Assembly: GCA_035236585.1 (NCBI GenBank)
Contig: CP141128.1
Coordinates: 27,495,618-27,559,617 of the forward strand
Origin: Warburgia ugandensis
Lineage: Eukaryota > Streptophyta > Magnoliopsida > Canellales > Canellaceae
Length of the DNA stretch: 64,000 nucleotides
Direction of reading: 5' to 3'
The notes beneath the pieces were generated by a model. It made no database searches. It was not told the origin of the DNA and worked only from the letters and a program-made list of their open reading frames with translations. Of the stretch, positions 30,371-42,875 are shown piece by piece. The position numbers and the translations under genes are program-made. How positions within the stretch are numbered: the first letter of the stretch is position 1; every line of letters begins with the position of its first letter.

Positions 30371-32165
30371 TCCCAATAAACCAAAATTACCCACCTCACA
30401 TGCTCCATCTCTTTCCCATCTCATTCTCACCCACTTTCCTAAACTATAGGAGGTTCAACGACATTGGAAGGGGTCACCTTCCTAAAAAGGTGGCGTCACT
30501 CACATACTCTGCTTCCTTAAGACAACCACCTTTCACCCACTTCCCTTTTAAACACCCTAACCTTTCCCCCTTCCTAACCATTCAAATCAACATATTTAAG
30601 CTCCGCTACACCTTAGCGTTAGGGCATCCTAGAAAAAATAGGAGAATAAGCATAAAAACGAAGAAAAAATCCAAGTAAAATAGAACTTTTCCCACTTAGG
30701 AAAAAGACACCTCCTCCACTTGGAGGAGGACGTCCTCTTCCTACTTCTCTTTCCCCTCTTATTTTGCTTGGATTTTAATTATCTTTGAGTGGCTGCCACT
30801 CCCTTCCAAGGTGTGTCTTCTTCCTCAAGGGTTAAACCAAGGAATTTTGGGGTTTTCTATTCATCTTTAAAGGTTAGTTAGCTTGCTTGTTCTCTTTGCT
30901 TGAATTTACTTCTTTTCATGCTAGTTTGCCTTGTTTTCCATTATCTTTCCTTGCTTTTAAACTAAGATTTAGTGCTGGTTTTCCCTTGAAGTAACATCCA
31001 AGGGAAGTCATCTTGAATCTAATTTTTTCCTTTACCTTTGATTCAATCTTTGTTCTCTTTTAGCCCTCTTGATTTCTAGCTTTGTTTGTTTGAGTTTTCA
31101 TTGGTTGTTTCCTTTTTATTCCATAGGATTTTCCCTTGATTTCAAGCATACTTATTCATGAGTGATTGTTGGAACAATTGAAGAAGGATTGGCTTGCAAT
31201 TAAGGATTGATTAAGATTAGGTGAACATCATTGTAGTAGAATTTAAATTTCATATTTGGATTACACATATGGGTATAATGTTTGTGGAATTTTTATGTGA
31301 TTCAATGATCTTAGTCAGAATTTTCAATTCATGTTTTGTCCAATATTTGATTATCTTTGTTATTGAATGTTTGATTGCATTAGAAGTGATTAATTTCATG
31401 TTTTACATGTTCTATTCATTGAATGATTCAATTACCATGCTGCTGGAATTTCTTTTCATGAAAGGTTTATGTTGATTTCCAGCATCATATAACTCATGTT
31501 CACTTGATTTTTCAAGAGTCCAACTAGATTTTTAGATAGCTTAGTTAATGTTAGAATAATATTGCATACTTAGGTTTCCAAAGTAGTTGATTAAATCCAC
31601 TCCACTCCAATGAATCATGCATACCATTCCATGGTTTCATGCTGATGCTTGGGTAGTTTTCCTTTGATTGTATGTTAGTGGTAATTTTTCCTTTGTTACT
31701 CTTGTTTATTTGTAGTTAGATTCCATTAGTTTTCATCTTAGTTAGTTTGGAAAGTAATTAATTTTGTCACATTTGCTAAAGTAGTTTATTTGGTTGCTTA
31801 GTTTTCTTACTTTTGCATGATTAAGAAATTAGTTGTTAAAGCATGTTTTCCTTAGACTAACTACTAATTTCATGTTTAGGAAAGTTAGCTTAGGGAAGTT
31901 GCTAAATTTCATTTTAGGAAAGTGCATGTATTAGGAAAGTTTTCAATTCAACATGTTTCTTGTTTTTGCTTAGTTTTCAATTTCATATATTAATTTCCAA
32001 TTCTAGTTTAGGTTAAAAATATCTCTTGAATTTTGGCTAGGTTAGAGAGTTTAAAGTAGAGACCATTAGCATCACATTAGTTCAACTCCTCATGGGATCG
32101 ACATCACTAGCATACTATATTGCAAATGATTCGTGTGCTTACTAGTTTTATTTAAAATAGAAACA
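30371..32165 (+). mobile_element. Athila-like element E2: 5' LTR, right part
   Basis: This is the continuation of the LTR broken at 25707. It is pyrimidine-rich near its start (30380-30900), as is the corresponding 34380-35280 of the downstream LTR. It later carries 'tttccttgctttta', 'ttagtttag' and 'aggaaagtt' repeats, also found in the E3 LTR. It ends TTTAAAATAGAAACA just before AGTTTTTGG and the primer site. Confidence 0.75.
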
Positions 32166-32171
32166 AGTTTT

Positions 32172-32189
32172 TGGTGCCATTGTCTGGGA
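32172..32189 (+). other. E2 primer-binding site (tRNA-Asp type)
   Basis: TGGTGCCATTGTCTGGGA matches TGGCGCCGTTGCCGGGGA at 14 of 18 positions. It is preceded by AAACAAGTTTT, as at the E1 site. It defines the junction of LTR and internal region. Confidence 0.78.
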
Positions 32190-33851
32190 GTTGCAAAAGT
32201 TTTGTGTAGTGTTCCATATGTAATATTATTTTCCTCTAGTCTAGGTTTATGGTGCATTAGATTAGGGTTTTTGCTTTATTTTTGCATATTTTTGCTATTT
32301 TCCTCATAGTGACCATAAAATCTTTAATTTTTGTGTGAGGAAAATTGACAAAGGAGTAGCAGCGATCTTGCAGGCCACTGCTTCATCATCTTAGATTAGG
32401 TTTTTATATTGCTTTCATTGATTCAGATTCAAGTGAAATTGTTGTGAGGCTAATTTATAATTTTAATTTCTTATTTATTCAATTTAAATGGGTTGTAATA
32501 ATGCAAGGAAAGTGTGGGTATGGTAGCCCACACTTGATCATCATCAAATCCCTCATTATGAGGATCTTTCACTCAAATTTTAAATTTTAGGATAATTGCA
32601 TTTAGTATAATTTGCATTTGGATGTTAGTATAATTCACATAGATTGGGACCATTCATTGATAATTGTTGCATTAGTTGTGCACCTATTTAACAAAGGTTA
32701 GCATGAGCTCGACTATAATCAAAGCATAGGTTGCATAGTTATAATGTCCTATCTGTTAAGATGCCTAACTCTTTGTTAAGTAGCACATAAGTAAGCATTA
32801 GTTTGTTTTCTATTCTGCACTGCATATTTATAACTTTATGGTGGAATGAAATTAATGCCAGTAAGCACCCCACAATAACCCTTATCAGATAAGGATAGGA
32901 TTTGACTACCATATATTTGGCTCACCTAAGAATCAATCAACATCCTTGTATGTCGTGATCCCAATCCTTGAACGTAATTAAAATCAAGTAGGAAGAGACT
33001 TAGAGAAGAACCCAACTAGTAAGGGTTACTTTATTTTATTAACCACTTTCGAGGAGTAGTCAAGTCAAATTTGAATAAGAGTTGTCTAGATCTACGTCTA
33101 GGAAGCTACTACCTATGCACTAACAAAAGATAATCAAGATACTGCTTGATTGGTAGATACTAGGATTTGATTGTGAATCATTTAGCATAGGACTAGCATT
33201 TAGGTTTTATATAGTTAGGGTTTTTCAATTCATACTTTAAAAAAAAAAGAACTCATTCGTGGTATATAAAGTTCAGTACAATGGCCTATCAAGAAGGGGA
33301 TAAAATACCATCATGCTACTATGTTAGTCTTAAGCCATTACCTCATGCAGATAAAAATTCAACTAAGCTAGACATACTCCTAATCTAGCCAATAAATTGG
33401 ATAATATAATTGGTAAGTGGAATAAGATAATTGTTAGGATTGATAGAATGGATAGTCAAATGGATAGGTTTCTTAAGCAAAATACTAAGGCATATCAACA
33501 ACCCTAGTATGATATTTCCTATATTGAGTCATATCACCACCCCTAGTAAAATACTGAATATACCTATTCTAACTCAAAATATCCCCCTTCTTCGTGGCCA
33601 TCAAGCTCTAACTATAATGAAGACTATCAAGATCCAGTGGATGCACCTAATGCATTCACATACCCTAGCAATGATTACTATCTTGGGACAAATTATAATG
33701 GATGGGCTAGGCATCATGAACAACCATGGTCTTAAGTTTACCAATATTAGGAAGAACCACAATGGCCACACCCTAATCAACATGACCATGATTATCAAGA
33801 ATATCATAGGTTCAAAGGCTAATCCAACGTATGTGAATTATCATAAATTTT
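32190..33851 (+). pseudogene. E2 internal region with small degenerate Q/Y/N/P-rich ORF
   Basis: The leader (32190-33279) resembles that of E1. At 33280 an ATG opens MAYQEGDKIPSCYYVSLKPL and stops after about 35 codons. A following frame reads IIVRIDRMDSQMDRFLKQ, helical and charged. From about 33598 a further stretch reads SNYNEDYQDPVDAPNAF, GTNYNGWARHHEQPW and QWPHPNQHDHDYQEYHRF, interrupted by two in-frame stops. The Tyr/Asn/Gln/His/Pro-rich tail recalls the C-terminus of some plant gag proteins. It is not alignable by eye to E1 gag, and no zinc knuckle, protease or RT follows. E2 may be a non-autonomous element with a short gag-like protein, or an internally deleted one. Confidence 0.5.
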
Positions 33852-36071
33852 CAAGATTTAATTAAGAGTTTTTATCTTTTATAGGTGTTGAGAAGGTAAT
33901 CCAACGCCAAGATTGATTGAGATGAGAATTAGAGATCCAGATTAAAAGATTAACATAAGGCCAAAATTCCATTAATCAAACCCTAATCAAGAGTCAAGAT
34001 CATCTTAGGACAAGCACGAAGAGCCATTGAAAGAGCTAAAGGTGATTAAAATGGTCACATGAACTAGTCATGCATTTTCACTACCTTTACATGGGAACCA
34101 TTCAAGACACCTTAGCCACATAAGCCATGAGAGATGGTGACAAACTAAGGGAGTCAAGCCAAACCATTAAATCCAAGGGTGTGAGCTATGGAGCCAAACC
34201 AAATGAGCCTTCAAAGTGATCCATTCAAGCCACTTAAGCCAATGTCAAATGGAGTGATACTATTGGAGGAGAAATTATTCACTCAATTATCCTAAGCCTA
34301 AATTGGATTTTCAAGAGGATAATTGGAAGGAATAAAGTAGATTTATCAATAAGGTAAGTTAGCATGCACATGTAGACCAATGAGAGAAGAAACCATCTTT
34401 CCTATCTATTTTCTTCCCCATCTCATCTCTCTCCGCACCTACCAAAACCATTTCATGTTTTTTACAAGGGGGAGTTCCACGCCAACCTCCTATATAGGTG
34501 GCACCTCCTTCCTCTTAGATGTCTTAGGTTCTCACCTTGGTTGCCTTAATTCTACTCCTCATCCTATCTTCTATTTAATTATCCTCATCATCTCCACCTT
34601 CCACTTCTCATCCAAGGGTTGGTAATGATCTATCCTCAGTCCTAAGTAGCATCACATGTCCAAATCCTAAAGGGGTTCAATGATTTTCTCTTTAGAAGTC
34701 CTTAGATTCTACTTTCTAAATACAACTTCACCGCTTCCTAAGTTCATCTTAACCTTTAAATTTTATCCTTCTTTCTCCACCTTAGGATCAACATACCATG
34801 AAGATTAGAAAGTTTGCAAGATAAATAAAACATACAAGGGCTTCCACATGAGAGACGCATTGGAGAAGGGGAGGACCCCCCCTCCAAAAGAGGTAGCACC
34901 TCCACCTTTCTGTCCTCCTATGGTTTCCAACAACATTCTCCTTTATAGAGGCCTCTCTTCTAGCTCCTCCATGCCTCTCTCTTGCTTGTTTTCTCCTACA
35001 AGTTCAAGTTAGTTTCTTCTCTTAATTCCTTAATTGCTTGCCTCTATTTTATTACTTTACTTTGTTCCTTGATTTCATGCTTTATTTCCCTTGTTATGTT
35101 TCCTAGTTTCCTTTGATTGTTGCACTTGTTCTTGTTCCTTATATCCTTGGATCTAAAGGCTACAACTTTCTTGTAGTGATAACCAAGAGAGTATAGCCCT
35201 TGGGATCAAGATCTTGCCCTTTGAATCTCCCTACACACCTTGCCCATCTCTTACTTTCTTTCTCATCTTTTCCCGCTCCTTTTCCTCAATTTTCTCTTGG
35301 AATACATTAATGCTAGCTTATGGTTGATTGTTGGAAGATTGAAGAATATGTTTGGTTTGTTATTGGATTTAAGAAGGGTGTGTACATTCCATGAATGGTG
35401 TGTACCATACTTGTATTGCTTTTCAATAAATAAACGTGATGTTTGGTGCTTAAATTTCATGGATGATTAGTTGTTTAATTTCTTGCTTATAATTTTCTTG
35501 AATTCCTATTTCTTAGGTAGTTGAATGCATCTTTCCTTCAAAGTTTCCATACACACACTAAAGATCCATGAAAACAAACCCATGGTTCATGTGCATGGTT
35601 TTGGATGGTTATTCCCTTAGATAAATTGTTACTCCTCCTTCATTCCTTACTTAGAGGTTTATGCATTAGTCTAGGATAAGTTATGCATTGCATTCAATTT
35701 AATTTCCATGCATTGCACACATAGTTTCATGTGCACCACTTTTTTATTTGTTTTCTTAAGTTTTGCATGCTTTATTGTCTGGCTTAGTCATGTTTAGGTT
35801 TATTTGAGCATTGTTTGTATGTTACGTAGTTTTAGATAGTTTCCAATTTTAAGAAGTTTTATATTTAGAAAGTTTCAAATTTCATGCATGTGTATGTTTA
35901 ACGATGTTTAAATTCTTAGATTAGGATAAAAATCAACTCTTTTGGCTAGGTTAAATGATTTAAATAAGATCCATCAAACATGCAATTTTGTGAGATTCCT
36001 CATGGGATTGAGATTGCTCACATACATATACTACAATTGATTCAGGCACTTGAGAGTAAATTACCTTGGCC
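33852..36071 (+). mobile_element. E2 3' LTR, lacking its first ~200 bp
   Basis: From 'agatttaattaa' (33852) the sequence parallels the E2 5' LTR from about 25080 on. It then continues with the pyrimidine-rich and 'tttcatgc' segments equivalent to 30380-32150. Near its end 'cctcatgggattgagattgc' corresponds to 'cctcatgggatcgacatcac' at 32091-32110. The TGATAAGTG start is missing. The right end breaks at about 36071, where the sequence switches to the opposite-strand E3 leader. Confidence 0.65.
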
Positions 36072-36247
36072 CACAGGATCGCTACCGCTCTTTTTGTTAA
36101 ATTTTCCTTGCACAAAAATATAAAGAAAGATGGACAATTTGTGAGGAATTAGCAAAATATGCAAGAATGATGTAAAAAGCCTAATCTAATGCAACCAAAG
36201 TCTATGACTAGACATAAACAATCATCCAACCACAAATCTGTTATGAT
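36072..36247 (-). mobile_element. E3 leader fragment, inverted
   Basis: Read on the minus strand this is the stretch after a primer site. It contains 'gcattagattagg.tttt', 'ttgtgcaaggaaaattta', and 'gtagcgatcctgtgggcca', matching 'gcattagattagggtttt', 'gtgaggaaaattgac' and 'agcagcgatcttgcaggcca' at 32252-32376 of E2. It is cut at 36071. Confidence 0.65.
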
Positions 36248-36265
36248 ACCCCAGTAATAGTGCCA
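36248..36265 (-). other. E3 primer-binding site, decayed
   Basis: On the minus strand TGGCACTATTACTGGGGT aligns with the tRNA-Asp site TGGCGCCGTTGCCGGGGA. It sits at the LTR-leader junction equivalent to those of E1 and E2. Confidence 0.55.
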
Positions 36266-36269
36266 CAAC

Positions 36270-38040
36270 ATAGTGTAGCTTTGATATTACTTGCAAGTGC
36301 ATGAATTAATGTAGTAATTTGCACACAAGAGAGGTTGATCCCACAAGGAATGTCATGGAATTTTTAATTGATTAGATCTTATTTAAGTTGCTTATCTTAG
36401 CCGAAGAAAGAGGACTTTGATTAAACTATGAATTTAAATAACATGGAATTAGAAACATGCACCAAATTATAAACTAAAACTAAGTAAACTTATTAAAAAT
36501 GAAGCTTTCCTAAACTAACACTTTCCTAAAACTAAAATTTGGAATTTACTAAAAGTAAAACTTTCTAAAACTAAATTAGAAATTTTCTAAACTAAACTAA
36601 GATGCCAACAACTGACTAACTAATTCTAAACTAAGACTAAACACTCAAATAAGTAAAACTTAAAGATAATTCATCCAAGCACCGAGCACATGAACCTTGG
36701 AGTTGTGTGCTTGATTCATGGGGTGATTTGATGGCTGAAATATATGAAGTAAATGCTTGTTAATATGAAATATAATCAAATCACTAACTAAACAACCTAA
36801 AAAGCTAAATGGCTTCTTAAGTTATCAAGAAAATAAGGTGTATGGGCTGCTGGAAACTATGCATGAACATTCAATGGAAAATTTCTAGAAATATAGTGTG
36901 CATGAAACTCAAATCAAATGAGGCATGAATTGAAACTTATTAAGCATTTTTTGTGAATATAACACTAAAGAATTTGAGTGATTTATTACTAGAATCAATC
37001 AGCAACAATAATCTTCAATTAATTTTATCTATTGAATGGAAAAATGAATCAAACAATGGTGTGCATGTTACTAGATGAGAACTTGAAAAGTATGCAATCT
37101 TCCAATGCTTGTAACTTGATTAAAATCAAATATGAAGCCCACTCCAACAAACTTAAACTAAACTTAGATATCATATAGTGAAACCAAACAAGAATTCAAA
37201 AGAAATGAGAGTTGAAGGGTGAGAATGAATCAAAGAAAAAAGAAGCATAAATCTAGCTCCAAAATCAAGTGAAAAAATGAGGACAATAGGAAGACGAACA
37301 AGGGGATTCAAGCTACTTTTGCTCTTGATTGTTACTACTAGAGAAGAAATAACTTGGATCTTGAATGAATAAGTAAGAAAAGCTAGACAGGAAGTAAAGG
37401 TTCAAGGGAAAAACAAAGAAGAACTATGCGTATGAAATTGAAGGACAAAATAAGAGCAAACTAAGCAATGGAAGTAAGGAATGAAAGCAATATACTAACC
37501 TAAAATTGAAGTGTAAAATCAAATGAAAAATACTTGAAGAATTCAAAGAAGAATAGCAGCAAGAAAACCAAAGTCCAAAGCTCCAAAGATCAACCAAAAT
37601 AGTGCGCTTCTTTCAAGGTTTTTCACCAAAACCTCTGCTTAAAAATTGCGTGGAAATCCTTGGGGATTTATAGATTTTCTTTATTTCCAAATTGGCAAGA
37701 TCCTATTCTTGGAAGATAAGAGAGAAGTACAACTAGGACACTAGGTGGGAAAGTTAGGTGAAGATTAGGGATAAGAAAGTGGAAAGTGGAGGACTTTAAG
37801 AAAGGAGGCAACAAGGTAGCAAGGTGGGAGGCGCCACTTTTTTAGCATGGTCCACCTATCATGCATATCTTACCATGTTGATTTACTATTTAGCATAGGA
37901 TAATTTCTTGAAAAGTCTCCACCAATAGTATGACTCCATGTGGCAAGGCTCATATGGCTTGAATGGCTCACTTTGATGGCTCATTGCTTGATGGCTTGAG
38001 TGGCTAAGTCCCTTGGCTTCAAAGCATGGCTTGCTTTTAT
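36270..38040 (-). mobile_element. Athila-like element E3: LTR, inverted
   Basis: Reading leftward, the minus strand carries the E2-like LTR order. First come 'ccacatggagtcatactatt' and 'ggtggcgcctccc'-type text. A pyrimidine-rich block with 'cttgctgct' and 'tttcccttgaacc' follows. Next are repeated 'ttagtttagaaag' motifs, then 'ccttgtgggatcaac' shortly before the primer site (compare 'cctcatgggatcgac' in E2). The LTR start is not visible. Past about 38040 the sequence changes into minisatellites. Confidence 0.65.
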
Positions 38041-38082
38041 GATAATTTTTAGGACTACTAAAACTCTATAAGTAATCTTTAG

Positions 38083-38362
38083 CTTGATGTGTTGTGAGGT
38101 GATTTGAAGAATTCCCAAATTGTGCCTCAGCTTGATGTTTACCAAGTTGCTCTGGTGAACTTTCAAACAATGCTTCAAATTGATGTGTTGTAAGGTGCTT
38201 TGAGGAACTCTCAAAGTATGCCTTAACTTGATGTTTTACAACTACTCTAAGGAACACTCAAAGTACACTTTGACTTGATGTGTTACAAGGTACTCTGAGA
38301 AACTCTCAAAGTACGTATCAACATAGATTTTGCGAAGTACTTCAAGGAACTCTCATAGTAAG
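38083..38362. repeat. Minisatellite, ~6 units of 48 bp
   Basis: The unit 'cttgatgtgttacaaggt' + 'ctctgaggaactctcaaag' + 'tac' recurs with starts near 38083, 38131, 38179, 38227, 38274 and 38320. The spacing is steady at 47-48 bp with moderate divergence. Minus-strand open frames across it encode imperfect repeats but have no gene features. Confidence 0.85.
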
Positions 38363-38838
38363 CTTTATCTTGGAACTTGGATTAGATTCTTTAAGATATA
38401 CTACTTGATTTTAAACTTGGATCAGATTTTCATTGAGGATTTGACACTTGATCTTGAACTTTGATCAAATCTCCTTTGAGATCTCAGGCTTGATCTTGAA
38501 CTTGGATTGGATCTTCTTTAAGATATGGTACTTGATCTTAAACTTCATTCATATCTCCTTTGAAATCAGAGACATGATTTTGAACTTTGATCATATCTCC
38601 TTTGAGGCCTAATATTTTATCTTGAACTCAAATTAGATCTCTATCAAATTTGAGAATTGATCTGAAAATTGAGTCCAGGTCCTTTGAGATCTAGAGCCTT
38701 AATCTTGAACTTCAGTCCAAATTGTTTAAGATCTGAAACCTTGATGTTGAACTTGGAGAAGATATGCTTCAAGATATGGGACTTGATTTGGAAACTTTAG
38801 ATCATATCTCCTTGTAGATCTGAGACTTGAATGGAGAG
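38363..38838. repeat. Second minisatellite, ~11 units of about 42 bp
   Basis: Directly adjoining the first array, the unit 'cttgatcttgaacttggatc' + 'agatctcctttgagatctga' repeats about eleven times with divergence. The units share 'cttgat' starts with the 48 bp array, so the two may be related. Confidence 0.8.
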
Positions 38839-38839
38839 T

Positions 38840-41800
38840 GGGCCATCGTGATTCAAAAAACTAGCTGCAACGGCATGACTTGGTGTAGTGCCATGCAGCC
38901 ACTTGACCGATGGAGAGGCATTTTTGTCCTTCTATTTTATGTTGATCGCATGACATGGGTCATGTGGTGGAAAGACCAATTTTTGGCTAGATGACCAATC
39001 ACACAATTGTATCAACCATTTGAATTTGAATTGACTTTTTTGTTTCAAGAGAGGGAAAAGATCACTTTTCCAAAATCTCTAACCTTCCTACTAGAGAATC
39101 CTCTCTCTCTTCTTCCCTTTTTTCTCTTCTTCCCTTCCTCTCTTTTCCTTCTTCTTCTCTTCCTTGACTTCTTCTTCTTTCTTTCTCAGTGTTTTCCATC
39201 ATTTTCTAGTGTTTTGGTGACATGGTAGTGAGAAAATATGCCCAAAATGATAGGACAATGATTCAACAAGTAATCCTAGTGAAGAGGAGCCCTAGGAGAT
39301 GGAGTTGGGGGATGAATTTTGAGTCAAAGAGGCAAGAATGGGGAAGGAACCTTGGGAACTAAGAATGCATGCTTCCACCATTGCTAAGGGACTTTTGGGC
39401 TTCATGGTGGTTTGATAGATCATGTGGTGGTCTTCACGAGACCAAATGATCTTGATGTTTGGGTGTGATTTAAGAAAGATGAGGACACACATGATGTACT
39501 AGTCATTGATTCTTGTGGGTGCAACACATTGAATTATAGCTATGAATTTTGAAATTCTTGCTGTCCAAGGATTGAGACTCAAAGTTTTTCCTTTCAAGAA
39601 GCATGCAGAGGAGGAATCAAAGAGCCTAACTAAAGTGAGCTCTCATGCTCCATTATAAGGTAATTATAAGGTTTTGGTTTCCGTTTTGACTTTTGTAAAT
39701 TTTGAAAAAAGTTGGACTTTGTACCTTGAATTTTCTTATGAGTGGATAATTTTATGAAATTCCTTTTCTTTTGAATTGATGGATGTTTGTCTTTCTTTCC
39801 TTAAAAAAAAATGGCCCAACCTTTGGTTTGATTAATAGATCTTAATAGGGATTGTGCAGAGGCATTATGTAGGATTATGTAACTATAGGAAAGATCAGGT
39901 AGCTCCTCCTTTTGCAAACCCCTTCCTTACTGTACGTGGGACACCTATCCCTTGGTCATGATACAGCACACATGGGTCACACGATACATGTTGTGATAGC
40001 TTAGATCATTTTAGTGACTCATGAACCATTCCAATTGATTTTCTCAACATGGGATGTGTCCTTTGTGCTCAAATTCTTGACCTAAAGTCTATAAATGAAC
40101 TAGCTTCTCTGTAGAATTCATTCCATATGATCCCATGGCATACACTAAGAATGACTTCCCCTTCCCCTATCCTCAGGACTAGCTGAATAACAATGCATGC
40201 TATAGTTCATAAACTCTAGTGTTTATGGCCTGAAGTATATACAGCATCTTGATTTTCATGGACTAAGCCGCTTTTGGGATTATGGGGTGGTCTTAGAGTT
40301 TCTTTTGGAAAATTTTGTCTTTTGATTCAGGAGCTCACTAGCTTTATGGATGTCTGATGCTGGGGTCCCATGGTTAAGTTTTTTGTGGATGAATCCTTGG
40401 AAGAGATGCCTACATCTTTTCTTATATTTCCCTAAGGAGGCTGAGTGGTCATTGAGATGTCAATATCTAAGTGTGACCAAAATGATTTCTAACATGGATC
40501 ATTCCACTCATGGCATTGACTTCCTCACATGTGTTAATGCGCTCCAAGTCACCTCAGATTTTTGAATATCCAAATCATTCATTGTGTTGCCCTTTGACTT
40601 AAGATGGGCCATGTTTCAAAATTTCCATCCATTCAATGATCCTAGGTACAATTTTCTTGAGTTGTAAAATGTATGGCAAAATGAAAACCCGGAAGTTAAC
40701 TAGAAAAGAGAACAACAACATTATTTCAAAGAAAACATTAAAATTGCCTTTTTAAAGAAAAATTGTGCAACTTAATTTTCAACTTTCAATTGGGAGCTTA
40801 ATCATCAATTCAATTTTGGTGGTCTATCCATTTTGCTTAATAAGAACAAAATGTTCTAATGTTTCGCTTATTTTGGAATTTCATTTTGAAAAAATGCAAC
40901 TTTACTTCACAAATTTCTAAACAATTCTATAAAAAAAAATTAACTCTTGTTGGACAATATCTTTTGGATGCATAGATAGGACCACAACCATTTATGTGGT
41001 TTGCTTGTTGATGGATGAAATTCGACTTTCTTGATCACGTGAATGTTTTCCTATGTGGTCCACAAAAATACAACAACAGAGTGAATCTCAAAGTTACTAT
41101 CCATGTAGTTGGTCAATAAAGATATTCAATTCCAAAAGATCCAAAAAGAACAGAATTTAGGCAATTTTATCAAGAAATACCTAGTATTTATTGTATTTCT
41201 AACTAGAGTTAATATCAGCATCTTCATTGAAATAGTTTTTTAACTAGTCAATTTTTATCGCTAAATCATGATGTGAAGAATTAACACTGACATATGTGAG
41301 GAGAACAATCTTCTAGGACATCATGAGTTCAATCTGTCAACCCTTGTTCCACCCTATTGAATAAGTCTAGACCATTGATCAGAGCTGATGAGCCATTTGC
41401 TTTATAAATTCCCTGTCAAATCGACCGATATTTGCTTCCTACTTATTCATAACTGAAATATATACTAGAAAGTTAAGTTCGGCTTTTGAGGAATGTTGAA
41501 ATCAATCACACAACTCTTTCGTTTGATAAACAGCGCGAGTCAAAGACAAGCTTACAGGCATCTCCATGAACAAACGGTGGAAACAAACCCTAGTTAAAAC
41601 CCCTTCCAATTCAGTTTTCTTTTGTTGGTTTTGACCTTGGAATTATCCGGAATCCACTTGTAAAACTAGAAAATATACGATTATATAGACCTATTTCAGT
41701 GAGTTGAAATAAAAATCCCAGCTGTTCACATTTTACAGTATTTTCGGTGGTTTTTCCAAATTTCGTCCAAAATGGAGCTGGAAAATACCGAAATTCGAAC

Positions 41801-42690
41801 CTAAAAATTTTGGGCCTTGTTTTGTTTCGTTTCCAGACTCAAGCAAAAATCAGTCGTTGCCAGAATGGAAAGGAATTGACAAATAAGGTCGGTAAACATA
41901 AAAGTCCGCAATTTTTTGACAAAAAACATGAAAATTCAACAAATTTTTGTAACTATGGGTTCAAGCCAAATTTCTAGCCTATCTGAGCCATTCCAAATAT
42001 AATGAAGGGCATAGACCATCCAAATGTATTGATTTCTTGTGGTTTAAATTCTTGTACGCCGAACAGCTCAACAGCTCAGATCATCAGAAAAAACAACACC
42101 ATGCATGACAGAAAACAGGCACCAGCTTCTTCACATCCCTTGAGCGTCTCATCAACCAAGTAAAACTACTATTTCATGAACCATTGTCTCAACAGCAGCT
42201 AGAAATTCAAGGCAAAAAATTCAATTGGCACTGATATTATACCTTTTATTTATTCTTCCCAACTTCTTGGGCAATAATTTGCTTGAGTTTATGAATATTT
42301 GCTTCGTTTTCGTTTACTTCTGAGCCTGAGATTTGTAACTACATCTCTACATAAAGTTATTGGAGAAATCCAAATAATTGGGAAAGTCCAACACAACGAA
42401 TACCCCTCGCATAACGTACCTTCTGTACCACCAGCACTAATAATTATAAGAGTTACTTGCGGCTTAACGCCATCCAAACAGGTCTCACCATGCAATGCTT
42501 CTCAGCTATTCTTAACGATTCGCGAGGCGTAATATTTTGCTATCCTTCTGTCACTTTCACTGCGGCCAAAATCAAAACTATTATGGGCACCACGGGGCGG
42601 TTGAGGGCTCAAAGAACAAAGCAAACACCTGAGCCCAAATCCAGTTTTCGTTTCATGTTCCGTGTTTCTTTGCACCCACTCTACCAATGA
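38840..42690. other. Long stretch without recognisable gene
   Basis: About 3.9 kb between the minisatellites and the RFI2-like gene's 3' end. Short open frames (for example 39007-39228, 40350-40565, 41747-41977) have no recognisable domains and are rich in Phe/Leu/Ser, as expected of chance frames in AT-rich DNA. From about 42290 to 42690 base composition rises and CpG is retained (e.g. 'attcgcgaggcgtaa'). This differs from the TE-rich DNA, but no family could be named. Confidence 0.4.
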
Positions 42691-42692
42691 TT

Positions 42693-42698
42693 TTTATT
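42693..42698 (-). terminator. Candidate poly(A) signal of the RFI2-like gene
   Basis: AATAAA on the minus strand (TTTATT on +), about 180 bp downstream of the stop codon at 42876-42878. It is the nearest canonical signal, placing the 3' UTR at about 42670-42875. Confidence 0.5.
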
Positions 42699-42875
42699 TT
42701 ATCCTCTTGGTTGATATGAAAGGAGCCAGTCATCACACGCTAGGTTGACCGCCAAATGATTGTTTCAAATTTTCGCAGGTCATCCGACGGGATAAATGTT
42801 ATCGGAATTTAGACTTTGGCAGCACATACATTTACATATATCTCAATCCATTCCAAGTCTGTCCATATAAATGCT

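Noticed and set aside
41747-41977. 76-codon + frame
   Set aside because: No recognisable motif, no splice or promoter context, typical chance length for this composition.
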